A stretch of 64,000 bases of DNA from Actinomyces sp. AC-20-1 (GCF_023369555.1 NZ_JACJVC010000006.1:62001-126000); one strand, 5' to 3'; shown: positions 16,501-25,297, counted from the first letter of the stretch. Notes: generated from the letters alone by a model not told the origin. A program made the numbers and translations.

Positions 16501-17223
16501 TCAGCCGATGCCGAGGGCGCGCAGGAGGAGGTAGGCCCCGGCGGCCAGGAGCCAGGAGGTGAAGGAGCCGACGAGGAACTCCTCGGCCTTGGCCCCGCCG
16601 TGCGCTCCCGTCCCCGCGTCCCGGCTGATCTCGGGGAAGCGGATGACCCCCTTGGCGGCGACGACGGCGGCCACGGCGGCGGGCGCGTCCGAGAAGGCGA
16701 GGACGAGCACGAGCAGGCGCTCGAGGGCGCCGATCCAGCGTCCCCCGCGCAGGAGGGCGCCACCGTCCTCGCCGGGACCAGGGGCGCCAGCGGCTGCGCC
16801 GCCCTCGCGGACGAGTGAGAGCAGGGCGGCCACGACGTCGTTGGCGGGCCCGCCCATGAGCAGGCCGGCGCCGACGACGGCGAGGACCCTCTCCCACGTC
16901 GTCGGCGCGGGTGCGAGCAGGACCAGGGGCGTCAGCGAGAGCGCGAGGGCGGCCGCGAGCACCGCCGCCCGGGCGAGCAGGCCCCGACCGCCGGGCAGGA
17001 CCCGGGGCCAGGCGAGCCAGAGGGCCGGGGAGAGCAGAGCGGGCAGGAGGCCCGGTACCCCCAGGTCGAGCACCGCGAGGCCGAGCAGGGCCACCAGAGC
17101 CGTGACGGCGGCGCCCCCGCCCCACAACAGGGCGGTCGGTGCGCCGGAGGCGGGGCCTCGCCGTCGGACGCACGAGTCCAGGGCCGCGGCGAGCCCTGCG
17201 GACAGGAGCAGGAGAGCGCTCAC
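16501..17223 (-). CDS. DUF3307-like membrane protein, partner of SatD
   Basis: 240 residues with about seven hydrophobic segments. The C-terminal part has the DUF3307 pattern: an ERLLVLVLAF helix, an Ala-rich helix ending AAKGVIRFPEI, then EEFLVGSFTSWLL. The family is found next to SatD in Firmicutes and actinobacteria; its function is unknown. The GTG start overlaps the satD-like stop by four bases, so the pair is one operon. The middle section (about 135-160) is a Gly/Ala-rich loop. I assign the family from this C-terminal pattern only. Confidence 0.7.
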   Translation of the reverse strand: MSALLLLSAGLAAALDSCVRRRGPASGAPTALLWGGGAAVTALVALLGLAVLDLGVPGLLPALLSPALWLAWPRVLPGGRGLLARAAVLAAALALSLTPLVLLAPAPTTWERVLAVVGAGLLMGGPANDVVAALLSLVREGGAAAGAPGPGEDGGALLRGGRWIGALERLLVLVLAFSDAPAAVAAVVAAKGVIRFPEISRDAGTGAHGGAKAEEFLVGSFTSWLLAAGAYLLLRALGIG

Positions 17224-17879
17224 GCCCCCACCTCCTTCCGCCTGGCCCCGACGGCCGTCTCGAGGAGGCGCTGGGCCTCGAGGAGCCCGGCGCCGCTGCC
17301 CCTGACGACGGAGGAGACGGCGGACTGGCTCACACCCTCCTGGGCGGCGGCCTCCACCTGGGTGGCCCCACCCAGGAGGGCGGCGAGCATGCGCCGGGGC
17401 CGCTCCTGGAGCCGGGCGACCGCCTGGTCCCTGAGCACGAGCATCGCGTTGAGCACGGCCGAGCCCTCGGCGTCGTCGAGGACGGCGCGGGTGCGCACGA
17501 AGCCGGTGCGCTGCTGCGCCTCGTGGGCGGCGTCAACGGCCTCGCGGGCCCGCCACCAGGCGGGTCCGTCCTGGATGGGGGCGGCCGCGCCGTCGGAGCC
17601 GTCGGAGACGGTGCGGGCCTCGCCCTGACCGATGCCGAAGCGCAGCTCAAGGCCCTGGGGCAGGAGGAGCTGAGCGCGCAGGGTGAGCAGGAGCGCGCCG
17701 CGCAGCGTGGGCGCGAGGGCCTGGAACTCGTCACCGACGGTGGCGTAGGGCTCCCGGAGAAGGTCGAGCCCCTGGGAGGCGCGCGCCAGGACGTCGAGGA
17801 GGGCCCTCTGCGCACCGGGCCGGTCGGCGAGGCTCCTGGAGCCGACGATGTCGGCGAGGATCGCGTACGAGACAGTCAT
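17220..17879 (-). CDS. SatD family protein with C-terminal helix-turn-helix
   Basis: 219 residues. The start MTVSYAILADIVGSRSL and the LREPYATVGDEFQAL segment are the SatD family core, which resembles nucleotide cyclase folds. The C-terminal 45 residues hold a clear HTH (GATQVEAAAQEGVSQSAVSS), so this SatD is likely a DNA-binding regulator. In streptococci sat genes affect acid tolerance and secretion; whether this holds here is unknown. The ATG at 17879 is preferred to the TTG at 17885 because TATACT lies eight bases upstream of it. That -10 sits inside the palindrome AAGTATACTT, an obvious candidate for self-repression. Confidence 0.85.
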   Translation of the reverse strand: MTVSYAILADIVGSRSLADRPGAQRALLDVLARASQGLDLLREPYATVGDEFQALAPTLRGALLLTLRAQLLLPQGLELRFGIGQGEARTVSDGSDGAAAPIQDGPAWWRAREAVDAAHEAQQRTGFVRTRAVLDDAEGSAVLNAMLVLRDQAVARLQERPRRMLAALLGGATQVEAAAQEGVSQSAVSSVVRGSGAGLLEAQRLLETAVGARRKEVGA

Positions 17880-17886
17880 ACTCAAG

Positions 17887-17896
17887 AAGTATACTT
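17887..17896. promoter_or_regulatory. Perfect palindrome AAGTATACTT over the satD -10
   Basis: A ten-base perfect palindrome in an AT-rich patch. It contains the putative -10 TATACT (17888-17893, minus strand). The downstream SatD protein carries an HTH, so the palindrome may be its operator. Confidence 0.55.
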
Positions 17897-17998
17897 ATAT
17901 CCGTCGAAAAAGAAGGACATCTCTTGATTGCCTCTCAGGCCATCCTCTTGTACACCCACGGGTACAGCTCTTCCTCTTGAGCTCGGGGCCACTGGGCC

Positions 17999-18622
17999 TC
18001 ACTCGCCCGCGAGCGCCCCGCCCGCTGCGAGGTAGCACTTGCCGCACAAGGACTCGTAGGTGACGTCCTGCCCGTCGATGGCGATCTGGTCGCCGTCGAA
18101 GACGAAGCGCTCCCCCACCTTGCGGGCGTTGAAGATCGCCTTGCGCCCGCACCGGCAGATCGTCTTGAGCTCCTCCAGGGAGTGGGCGATCTCCAGCAGG
18201 CGGCGCGAGCCTGGGAAGGACACGGTGCGGAAGTCCGTGCGGATGCCGTAGGCGAGGACGGGCACATCGTCGATGAGCACGAGAGCCATGAGCTGGTCCA
18301 CCTGGAGGGGCGTGAGGAACTGGGCCTCGTCCACGAGGACGCAGTCCACCGCCTCGCGCACGCTCACGGCCTCATCCGAGGCCCGCCGCCCCAGCGCTCG
18401 CTCGCGCACGAGGGCGCGCAGGTCGTCACTGGCGGAGACGAGCAGGTCCACCCTGCGCACCATGCCCAGGCGTGAGACGACCGTGTCGTCGCCCTTGGTG
18501 TCGACGCCCGCCTTGACGAGCAGGACGCTCTGCCCGCGCTCCTCGTAGTTGTAGGCGGTCTGCAGCAAGCCGGTCGTCTTGCCCGAGTTCATCGCGCCGT
18601 AGCGGAAGTAGAGCTTGGCCAT
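17999..18622 (-). CDS. tdk: Thymidine kinase
   Basis: 207 residues, type II thymidine kinase. It phosphorylates thymidine to dTMP in the salvage pathway. The P-loop FRYGAMNSGKT is at the N-terminus, DEAQFL carries the base that activates the nucleoside, and the lasso region follows. The C-terminal zinc site is seen as CRCG and CGKC. MAKLYFRYGAMNSGKTTGLL is the standard family start, with a GAGGAG ribosome binding site upstream of the ATG at 18622. It is a single gene between satD and the divergent PAP2 gene. Confidence 0.96.
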   Translation of the reverse strand: MAKLYFRYGAMNSGKTTGLLQTAYNYEERGQSVLLVKAGVDTKGDDTVVSRLGMVRRVDLLVSASDDLRALVRERALGRRASDEAVSVREAVDCVLVDEAQFLTPLQVDQLMALVLIDDVPVLAYGIRTDFRTVSFPGSRRLLEIAHSLEELKTICRCGRKAIFNARKVGERFVFDGDQIAIDGQDVTYESLCGKCYLAAGGALAGE

Positions 18623-18693
18623 CGTGCGCGCCTCTCCTCGGGGACCGGGCGGCGCCGCAGCAGGGCGCCCTCCGGGATGCTACCGGCCCCCGC

Positions 18694-18699
18694 TACTGT
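18694..18699 (+). promoter_or_regulatory. Putative -10 hexamer, PAP2 gene
   Basis: TACTGT, seven bases before the ATG at 18707; supports this start over the upstream in-frame ATG at 18677. Confidence 0.45.
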
Positions 18700-18706
18700 C
18701 TCCCCC

Positions 18707-19414
18707 ATGCCTGCGACACCCTCGACCTCCGCCGGACCCTTCCCGCACCGCCGGCTCGTGCCCGCGCTCCTGGCGGCAGGGGCCGTCGGGCTGGTGCTGT
18801 TCGCCGCGGTCGCCCTCCAGGTGGTCACGGGCAGCGCGCTGTCGGTCTATGACCCGACGGCGACGGCGCACGCCGTGGGCCTGCGGCGCCCGTGGCTCAC
18901 GCAGGTCGCCTGGGTGGTGACGCACCTGGGCGGGACGACGGGCCTGACGCTGCTGACCCTTCTGTGCTGCGCGGTGCTGGCAGTGCGCGGCCGCCGGCTC
19001 CAGGCGGGGGTGCTGGCGGCGACGATGGCGGGCTCGGCCGTGCTCACCATGCTGCTCAAGCTCGCCTTCGGCCGCGAGCGCCCCTCGGTCTCCCTGCTGC
19101 TCGGTCAGCCGTCCTCCTCCTTCGCCTTCCCCTCGGGGCACTCCTTCAACACGGCGGTGCTCGTCGGGGCCCTCGCCGGGGTCGTGCTGCTGTCCGGCGC
19201 ACCCCGGGCCCGCAAGGCGGTGGCGGTCCTGGCGGCCGTGGTGGCCGCCCTCCTCGTGGGGCTGTCGCGGGTGTACCTGGCCTACCACTGGACGACGGAC
19301 GTGCTCGCCGGCTGGTCGCTGGCCGTGGCGTGGCTGTCGCTGGTGGCGGTGACGGTGCTGACGGCGCGCGGGCGCCGGGAGGCCCGGGCAGAGCGGGGCC
19401 GGACTCAGGAGTAG
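18707..19414 (+). CDS. PAP2 family phosphatase, membrane-bound
   Basis: 235 residues with about six membrane helices. The three phosphatase motifs are complete: KLAFGRERP, PSGHSFN and SRVYLAYHWTTD, the last carrying the nucleophilic His and the Asp. Likely substrates are undecaprenyl pyrophosphate or phosphatidyl glycerol phosphate type lipids, at the outer face of the membrane. The ATG at 18707 is chosen over 18677 because the hexamer TACTGT lies seven bases before it and the shorter protein starts just before the first helix. The gene end overlaps the convergent imuB end by ten bases. Confidence 0.92.
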   Translation: MPATPSTSAGPFPHRRLVPALLAAGAVGLVLFAAVALQVVTGSALSVYDPTATAHAVGLRRPWLTQVAWVVTHLGGTTGLTLLTLLCCAVLAVRGRRLQAGVLAATMAGSAVLTMLLKLAFGRERPSVSLLLGQPSSSFAFPSGHSFNTAVLVGALAGVVLLSGAPRARKAVAVLAAVVAALLVGLSRVYLAYHWTTDVLAGWSLAVAWLSLVAVTVLTARGRREARAERGRTQE

Positions 19415-21135
19415 AGGCCCTCGAGCCACCAGCCTGAGCGACGCACGAGCAGCAGGGCGGGCCCGTCCTGCGGGACGAGCTGCAGGTAGGCGCGGCGCGA
19501 GGCCCCTGCGGGCCGCCACCACCCCTCGTCCACGGGCCACGGACCGGCCCAGGAGCGCACCCGCAGCCGCCCCGTGGGCCCGGGCCCTCCGGTCACCAGG
19601 ACCTGCCAGGGCGTGCGCGTGAGCTGCCCCTGGGCGTCGACAAGGACCTCGCCGTCCTGGGCGTCGAGCAGGACCGCCGGCGCCGGCTCGGCCAGGACGA
19701 GTGAGGGCGACGGCGAGGGCAGGGCCCCCACCCAGGTCGCCCGGCCGTCGTCGGCCACCGCGCCCCGTCCCGGCTCCGCACGGGCAGGACTGCCGGGGCC
19801 GCGCTGGTCCCAGGGCACGAGCCGTGCCCGCGAGCGCGGGTCCCAGCCCTCGTCCAGGACGGGCGTGCTCACGCTGCCAGCCCCCAGCAGGGACTCGACG
19901 CGCTCGGCGGCACGCGCGGCACGGCGTCGCCCCCTCTCCCCCGGGGAGGCCCACAGACCCGTCTGGGAGGTGGCGGCGGAGGAGGTCTCGAGGGCGAGCA
20001 GGCGCAGACGGACGAGGGCGCGGGCCGGGCGGGCTCCCGGGCGCGAGGCGAGCCAGCCCTCGATCTGCCAGCGCACCCTGTCGGTGAGGTCGGCGGGGCT
20101 GGGGACGGTCTCGAGGGCCCAGGAGCGCGACAGGAGGCGGCCGTCCTCGCACTCGGCCTCGACGAGGAGCCTGCCTGCGGCCAGGCCGTGGGCCACGAGG
20201 GAGAAGGAGAGCCTCTCGGCGAGGGTCCGGGAGGCGAAGGCGGCGGCGTCGGCGCACTCCACGGGCGGGTCGAGCGCGAGGGCGGCCTCGAGGTCCGCGG
20301 TGGGGCGTGGGCAGGAGGGGACCTGCCACGCCTCGCCTGTGGCGAGTCGGTGCGCCCGCTCGCCTGCGGGGCCGAAACGGGCGGTGACGTCCGCGCGGGG
20401 CAGGGCGGTCAGGTCCCCGAGAGTGCGCACCCCGAGGCGTGCCAGCGCCTCAAGGACGGGCTCGGTGCTCGCCCGCTCACGCTCGGTGGGCAGGGCGGCC
20501 AGGACGCGGCGCAGGTCCCATGGCGAGAGGAAGGGTGCGGACTGCCCCTCGGGGACGAGGACCCCGTTGCGGGCGGCGAGGACGGCGGCCAGGAGGGAGT
20601 CGGCGCCTCCGACCAGGCACTCGACGCCGACGTCCCGGGCGACGGCCTCGACGAGCGCGGCCGCGACCTCCTCCTCGCCTCCGAGCCAGCGGGCGGGGCC
20701 GCGGGCGCCGGACAGGGCGAGGCCGGGGCGGGCGACAACGGGCTCGGCCAGGACGGTGCTCAGGGCGTCCATGACGGGCTCGAAGGCGCGGGCCTCGCGC
20801 GCAGGGTCCGGCGCCAGGACGATGAGCTCCGGGCACAGGCAGCGGGCCAGGCGCAGCCTCATGCCGCGGCGCACCCCGGCGGCGCGGGCGGGGGCGGAGG
20901 CGGCCTGGACGCCGTGGGCACCGACGACGGCGACGGGCTCGAGGGCGGGGTCCGGCGGGGCGGTGCGCCCGGCGCGGGGGCCGGCGCCTACGTCCCGGTG
21001 GCGCTGCTCGAGGGTGAGGGCGACGACGGGCCAGTCGGGGACCCAGAGGGCGAGCAGCCGGGGCACGGAGGGGACGGGGCCCGTGGCGGCGGGCCGGGCG
21101 GCGGGCCGCCCAGGGACCTGGTGCGTCCCGCTCAC
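19405..21135 (-). CDS. imuB: ImuB-like Y-family polymerase homologue (inactive scaffold)
   Basis: 576 residues. Y-family fold with palm, fingers, thumb and little-finger parts (LALWVPDWPVVALTLE at the start; helix-hairpin-helix around RLGVRTLGDLTALPRADV). The catalytic acids are missing: the first motif is WVPDWPV instead of DFDxFF-like, and the second reads LALSGARGPARWLGGEE in place of SIDE. This is typical of ImuB, which bridges DnaE2 to the beta clamp instead of making DNA. The start overlaps the imuA stop by four bases. Damage-inducible expression is expected from the LexA box before imuA. I did not find an obvious clamp-binding pentapeptide. Confidence 0.88.
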   Translation of the reverse strand: MSGTHQVPGRPAARPAATGPVPSVPRLLALWVPDWPVVALTLEQRHRDVGAGPRAGRTAPPDPALEPVAVVGAHGVQAASAPARAAGVRRGMRLRLARCLCPELIVLAPDPAREARAFEPVMDALSTVLAEPVVARPGLALSGARGPARWLGGEEEVAAALVEAVARDVGVECLVGGADSLLAAVLAARNGVLVPEGQSAPFLSPWDLRRVLAALPTERERASTEPVLEALARLGVRTLGDLTALPRADVTARFGPAGERAHRLATGEAWQVPSCPRPTADLEAALALDPPVECADAAAFASRTLAERLSFSLVAHGLAAGRLLVEAECEDGRLLSRSWALETVPSPADLTDRVRWQIEGWLASRPGARPARALVRLRLLALETSSAATSQTGLWASPGERGRRRAARAAERVESLLGAGSVSTPVLDEGWDPRSRARLVPWDQRGPGSPARAEPGRGAVADDGRATWVGALPSPSPSLVLAEPAPAVLLDAQDGEVLVDAQGQLTRTPWQVLVTGGPGPTGRLRVRSWAGPWPVDEGWWRPAGASRRAYLQLVPQDGPALLLVRRSGWWLEGLYS

Positions 21136-22208
21136 GGCAGGCCTCCGGGCAGGACGGTGAGCGCGGGGACCGTCCGGTGGGTCTCCTGGAGGACCCGGCC
21201 CGTCAGGACGACCACCCCGTGGGGGCCGCAGCGCAGGAGGCTGGCGGCCGGACCCCGCTGCGGCTCGGTGAGCTCCCAGTCGAGGTGACGCAGGTAGCCC
21301 GCGGGCGCCTCCACCGGCGCCATTGCGTCCTCAGGCGCGAGTGAGCGCGCGGGAGGAGGGGCGGGCGGGTCCCCCTGCCCAGGGCTGTGGGTCATCGGGC
21401 GCAGCGGCAGGACGCGCGCACCCCCGGCCTGCGGGACGTCGTCGGGCTCCCGACCCGCCTGGCCCGCGTCCTCGAGGCGGGTGCCCACGCCCCGGGGGCG
21501 GGCCCACAGGAGGCGCGCCCCCTCCCAGGGCTCGTCGAGCAGGACGAGGCAGCCCCGCTCGCGGGCGCGGGCGGTGACGGTCCGCTGCTGCCGCGCGGTG
21601 AGCAGCCGGGCGGTCCCGTCCGTGAGCAGGACGACGTCGAGGCCATCGACCAGGGCGGTGACGACGGCGGGCAGGGCGGCCGAGGCGAGGTCCCGGGCCG
21701 GCACGACGAGGACGCGCGAGAGGTCGAGGCCGGCCTCCGCGGCGGCGCACCAGCCCAGGTCCTCGCCTCCGACGACGGCGCACCAGCCCCGAGCGCCCTG
21801 GCGGCGGGCGGCGGCCGCGAGCAGGAGGGTCATGGAGCCTGTGAGGGACAGGGCGCCGGTGGCGTCGGGGCTGACGGCCTCCCAGGGCCCCGGGCTCTCG
21901 GGGACGCGCTCGAGGGTCCCGGGAGCCGGGGAGGGAAGGACGGGCAGGGCAGTGGCAGTGGCAGCGGCAAGAGTGCCGGGCGCGGGCCGCGAGGCGCCCA
22001 CCGCAGCAGCGGTCCGAGGCCCAGCGGGCAGCGGGGCGCGCAGGCCGGTGCGGGCCTCGGCCTGCGCGAGGGCGGCGCGGGCCGCGGCCAGGCGCGACGG
22101 CCCTCCGGGGACGCCGGCCCCGGGGACGTCCGCGCGGAGCAGCACGTCAGCCCGGGCGGGCACGGCCGTCTCCGCCACCTCAGCTGCCGCGATCTCCCGC
22201 ACCTGCAC
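21132..22208 (-). CDS. imuA: ImuA-like mutasome protein
   Basis: 358 residues. The C-terminal half is a degenerate RecA-like domain (SLTGSMTLLLAAAARRQG, VVGGEDLGWC, GLDVVLLTD), while the first 130 residues are Ala/Pro-rich. ImuA-type proteins recruit ImuB and DnaE2 to stalled forks. The GTG start at 22208 has a GGAGGGAGGG purine tract just upstream. A perfect LexA box centres about 40 bases before the start. imuA and imuB form an operon; dnaE2 is separated by five genes. The actinobacterial ImuA group diverges strongly, so the name rests on position and fold. Confidence 0.85.
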   Translation of the reverse strand: MQVREIAAAEVAETAVPARADVLLRADVPGAGVPGGPSRLAAARAALAQAEARTGLRAPLPAGPRTAAAVGASRPAPGTLAAATATALPVLPSPAPGTLERVPESPGPWEAVSPDATGALSLTGSMTLLLAAAARRQGARGWCAVVGGEDLGWCAAAEAGLDLSRVLVVPARDLASAALPAVVTALVDGLDVVLLTDGTARLLTARQQRTVTARARERGCLVLLDEPWEGARLLWARPRGVGTRLEDAGQAGREPDDVPQAGGARVLPLRPMTHSPGQGDPPAPPPARSLAPEDAMAPVEAPAGYLRHLDWELTEPQRGPAASLLRCGPHGVVVLTGRVLQETHRTVPALTVLPGGLP

Positions 22209-22241
22209 CCCTCCCTCCTCTCACCACCCGGCACACACAGG

Positions 22242-22257
22242 TCGAACAGGTGTTCGA
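22242..22257. promoter_or_regulatory. Perfect LexA (SOS) box upstream of imuA
   Basis: TCGAACAGGTGTTCGA is a perfect dyad fitting the actinobacterial and Gram-positive LexA consensus TCGAAC-N4-GTTCGA. It lies 34 bases before the imuA start, so imuAB is almost certainly in the SOS regulon. Confidence 0.9.
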
Positions 22258-22487
22258 CCCTGCACCAGGGTAGCGCCGAGCAAGGACACGTGGCACCGCC
22301 AGAGGTCCCCCTCACGTCCTCGAGCAGGGCCTGCGCACACGACCGCGTCGCCCGGCCACAGGCCCACGCCCCACGGGTCCTCCGGGGCGGCGCCGTCGTC
22401 AACCGGCCGCAGCCGCTCACCGCCGTCTACAGTGGTGCACCTCACCAGATGAGCACCACAGGCCGTACCCGCACCCAGGAGACGAAC

Positions 22488-23084
22488 GTGACCGCCGACG
22501 TCAGCCGCCCACGCAGCCCCTTCCCCTACGACCTGCTCCCCCAGGCCCCCGCCTTCACCCTGGCCTCCGACGACGTCACCGAGGGCGAGCGCATGGAGGA
22601 CCGGTTCACCGCCGTCCACGACAACATCTCCCCCGAGCTGCACTGGAGCGGGGCGCCGGAGGGCACGAGGTCCTTCGTCGTGTCCTGCTTCGACCCCGAC
22701 GCCCCGAGCCCCTCGGGCTTCTGGCACTGGACCGTCCTGGACCTGGACGCCTCCACCACAGCCCTGCCCCGTGGGGCGGGCGAGTCCGACCTGCTCCTGG
22801 ACGGCGCCGCCGTGCACGTGCGCAACGACGCCGGCACGCACGCCTGGTACGGCCCCTACCCGCCCGACGGCGACGGTGAGCACCGCTACGTCTTCGCGGT
22901 GCACGCCCTCGATGTCGACACCCTCGGCCTGGACGACGAGGCCTCAGCGGCCGCCGTCGCCTGCCAGGTCTCCTTCCACACCCTGGGCCGCGCCCTGCTC
23001 ACCGCCACGTACTCGATGCCCGGGCCACGGACCCCGCTCGCCCGCGCAGCGCTCGACCCGGCCACCGGCGCGGGCGAGCGGTAG
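22488..23084 (+). CDS. YbhB/YbcL family Raf kinase inhibitor-like protein (PEBP)
   Basis: 198 residues. PEBP fold: SPFPYDLLPQAPAFTL, then LHWSGAPEGTRSFVVSCFDPDAP with the conserved DPDAP ligand loop, and GFWHWTVLDL. The AHDP/HYP-type loop appears as GTHAWYGPYPPDGDGEHRY. Bacterial members are cytoplasmic and of unclear function. The GTG at 22488 is preferred over the ATG at 22449 because a CAGGAGACG ribosome binding site lies just before it and it gives the family's usual length. The gene is single, divergent from imuA. Confidence 0.9.
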   Translation: MTADVSRPRSPFPYDLLPQAPAFTLASDDVTEGERMEDRFTAVHDNISPELHWSGAPEGTRSFVVSCFDPDAPSPSGFWHWTVLDLDASTTALPRGAGESDLLLDGAAVHVRNDAGTHAWYGPYPPDGDGEHRYVFAVHALDVDTLGLDDEASAAAVACQVSFHTLGRALLTATYSMPGPRTPLARAALDPATGAGER

Positions 23085-23200
23085 CCGCCTCACGCCAAGG
23101 CCCCTGCGGGGACCGGACAGGAGCCTCCGACCCCGCCGAGGAGCCGTACGGGACCGGCGAGGTCCCACCCCTCGGCCCGCTCAGGTAACCGCTCGGGTGC

Positions 23201-23668
23201 TCAGTGCCCGCCGGGGAAGCCGAGGCTGTGCCAGGCGTGGTACAGGCCGATGGCGGCGGAGTTGGCGAGGTTGAGGGAGCGGTTGCCCTCGACCATGGGG
23301 ATGCGCACGAGCGCGTCCACCCGCGGGTGATCCATGATCTCCTGCGGCAGCCCCGTGGGCTCCGGGCCGAAGAGGAGGGCGTCGTCGCCGCGCCAGTCGA
23401 CCTCGGTGTAGAGCGTGTCCGTGTGAGCCGTGAAGGCGAGGATCCTGCCCGGCACCTGCTCCAGGCACTCCTGCCAGGTGGCGTGCACGCGGGTGAGGGC
23501 GAGGTCGTGGTAGTCCAGGCCCGCCCGGCGCAGCCTCGCGTCATCCATCTCGAAGAGCGGGTCCACCAGGTGCAGCATCGAGCCCGTGTTGGCCGACAGG
23601 CGGATCGCCGCCCCGGAGTTGCCGGGGATCCGGGGCTCGAAGAAGATCACGTGCAGCACGGCGCACAT
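23201..23668 (-). CDS. tRNA (cytidine/uridine-2'-O-)-methyltransferase TrmL-type SPOUT enzyme
   Basis: 155 residues. SPOUT family: HVIFFEPRIPGNSGAAIRL at the start with the catalytic Arg, LLFGPEPTGLP and IPMVEGNRSLNLANSAAI forming the AdoMet knot. It would 2'-O-methylate the wobble base of a tRNA-Leu species. Length equals E. coli TrmL. The ATG at 23668 is used, though the GTG at 23659 (starting VLHVIFFEP) would match family starts more closely. Single gene between YbhB and the flavin reductase. Confidence 0.9.
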   Translation of the reverse strand: MCAVLHVIFFEPRIPGNSGAAIRLSANTGSMLHLVDPLFEMDDARLRRAGLDYHDLALTRVHATWQECLEQVPGRILAFTAHTDTLYTEVDWRGDDALLFGPEPTGLPQEIMDHPRVDALVRIPMVEGNRSLNLANSAAIGLYHAWHSLGFPGGH

Positions 23669-23739
23669 CCTGCCACGGCACTGCCCGCTCCCCGTCCTCA
23701 GCCGGCCGGTCCCGCGCGCGGGCGGGCCCGGGCCCGCCC

Positions 23740-25212
23740 TCAGCCGAGGGTGTCGAGGACGATGTTGAGCCCCTCCGCCATCGTCGGGTGGGTGATGACG
23801 GCGTCGCGCAGCTGACGCCAGGTCAGGTGCCCGAGCATCGCCATCTGCACGCTGGTGACGACCTCGCTGGCACCGTCGCCGATGACGGCGGCGCCCAGGA
23901 CCTCCTCGGTCCGGGCGTCGACGACCACCTTGTAGAAGCCCTCGGTGCGGCCCGTGGTCCTGGCGCGGGGCACGGCCGCGGTGGGCGTCGTGGCGACGAG
24001 GACCTCGTGCCCGGCCCGGCGGGCCTCGGCCTCGGTCATCCCGACGTGACCGAGCTCCGGGGTGGTGAACACGGCCCAGGGCACCAGGCGTCCGGCCGTC
24101 GTCGCCTCCCGGCCGTCCAGGAGGTCGCGCAGCACCCGGAAGTCGTTCCAGGAGGCGTGGGTGAACTGCGGGGAGCCGGCGACGTCGCCCGCGGCGTACA
24201 CCCCGGGCGCGGTGGTCTCGAGGCGCTCGTTGACGCGCACGAACCCCTGGTCGGTGAGCTCGACGCCCGCGGCCTCGAGCCCGAGCCCCTGCGTGACGGG
24301 GGCGCGCCCCAGGGCGAGGAGCAGGTGGCTGCCGCTGACCCGGCGCCCGTCCTCGGTGACGACGACGGTGCGCTCGCCGTCCCGGCTCACGCCCTGGGCG
24401 CGGGCGCCGGTGAGCACGGTGACTCCCAGCGCCTCCAGGCCACGTGCGACCTCGGCGGCGACGTCGGCGTCCTCACGGTCCAGGACGTGCTCACCGGAGT
24501 GGATGAGGGTGACGCTCACGCCGAGCATCCCCATGAGCGAGGCCATCTCCACGCCGATGACGCCACCGCCCAGGACGAGCAGGTGCTCGGGCAGCTCCGG
24601 CAGGGTGAGCAGGTCCTCGCTGGTCCAGCAGGGCACGCTCTCCAGGCCCGGGACCGCGGGGACGGCGGGCGTGGTCCCGGTGTTGATGAGGACCGTCGCA
24701 CCGCGCACGCGGCGGGTGCGTCCGTCGTCCAGGGCGACCTCCACCGTGCGCTCGCCCGTGAAGCGGGCGGTGCCGCGCAGCAGCTCCAGGCCCGAGCCGG
24801 GGAACAGGACGTTCTCGTGGGCGGCGACCATCCCACCGACCACCGCCTCCTTGCGCTCGCGCAGGGCGTCCAGGTCCGTGCGCGCCCGGGCCAGCAGCCC
24901 GGTGGCGTCGGAGCCGTCCGGCTCGGCCAGGCGCACGCCGCTGGAGGCTGCTCCCTGGACCTCTCGCAGGACCCGGGCCGCGGAGATGAGCGTCTTGGTG
25001 GGGATGCAGGCGACGTTGACGCAGGTGCCCCCGATCTTGTCGCGCTCGACCATGACGACCCGCTCACCCTTCTTGGCGCGCAGCATGGCCAGTGACTTGC
25101 CGGCCTTTCCTCCGCCGACGACGAGCAGGTCGACGTCCTGGACAGCATCCTGGGGCGCGGTGGGCGCAGTGGGCACAGTGTTCTCCTGAGGGTCTGGGGC
25201 AGTGGTGGTCAC
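23740..25212 (-). CDS. FAD-dependent pyridine nucleotide-disulfide oxidoreductase (MerA/RclA-like)
   Basis: 490 residues, class I flavin disulfide reductase. DVDLLVVGGGKAGKSLAM binds FAD, GGTCVNVACIPTK carries the redox CX4C pair, and LLVLGGGVIGVEMASLMGML binds NAD(P)H. The C-terminal interface has TPELGHVGMTEAEA and ends with the VITHPTMAEGLN segment that provides the His-Glu pair. The enzyme is in the mercuric reductase-like/RclA group and lacks the N-terminal heavy-metal domain. The terminal CC pair of MerA is absent, so mercury reduction is unlikely. It may detoxify oxidants or metals. ATG at 25212; single gene. Confidence 0.9.
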   Translation of the reverse strand: MTTTAPDPQENTVPTAPTAPQDAVQDVDLLVVGGGKAGKSLAMLRAKKGERVVMVERDKIGGTCVNVACIPTKTLISAARVLREVQGAASSGVRLAEPDGSDATGLLARARTDLDALRERKEAVVGGMVAAHENVLFPGSGLELLRGTARFTGERTVEVALDDGRTRRVRGATVLINTGTTPAVPAVPGLESVPCWTSEDLLTLPELPEHLLVLGGGVIGVEMASLMGMLGVSVTLIHSGEHVLDREDADVAAEVARGLEALGVTVLTGARAQGVSRDGERTVVVTEDGRRVSGSHLLLALGRAPVTQGLGLEAAGVELTDQGFVRVNERLETTAPGVYAAGDVAGSPQFTHASWNDFRVLRDLLDGREATTAGRLVPWAVFTTPELGHVGMTEAEARRAGHEVLVATTPTAAVPRARTTGRTEGFYKVVVDARTEEVLGAAVIGDGASEVVTSVQMAMLGHLTWRQLRDAVITHPTMAEGLNIVLDTLG

Positions 25213-25285
25213 CTGGCACAGGGGCCAACACGGCGAGGGCCGGGGGCATTCCGGCCGGCTCTCGACGCGTGGGCGCGGATCTTCC

Positions 25286-25291
25286 TAGCAT
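25286..25291 (+). promoter_or_regulatory. Putative -10 hexamer, variant-LRR protein gene
   Basis: TAGCAT, six bases before the ATG at 25298. Confidence 0.5.
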
Positions 25292-25297
25292 CGGCCC

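Noticed and set aside
23085-23200. Possible hairpin terminator between ybhB-like and trmL-like genes
   Set aside because: The GGACCGG-type inverted matches are short and widely spaced; not strong enough to report as a feature.
23740-25212. Mercuric reductase function
   Set aside because: The redox CX4C pair fits, but the C-terminal cysteine pair and heavy-metal domain of MerA are absent and no mer genes are nearby.
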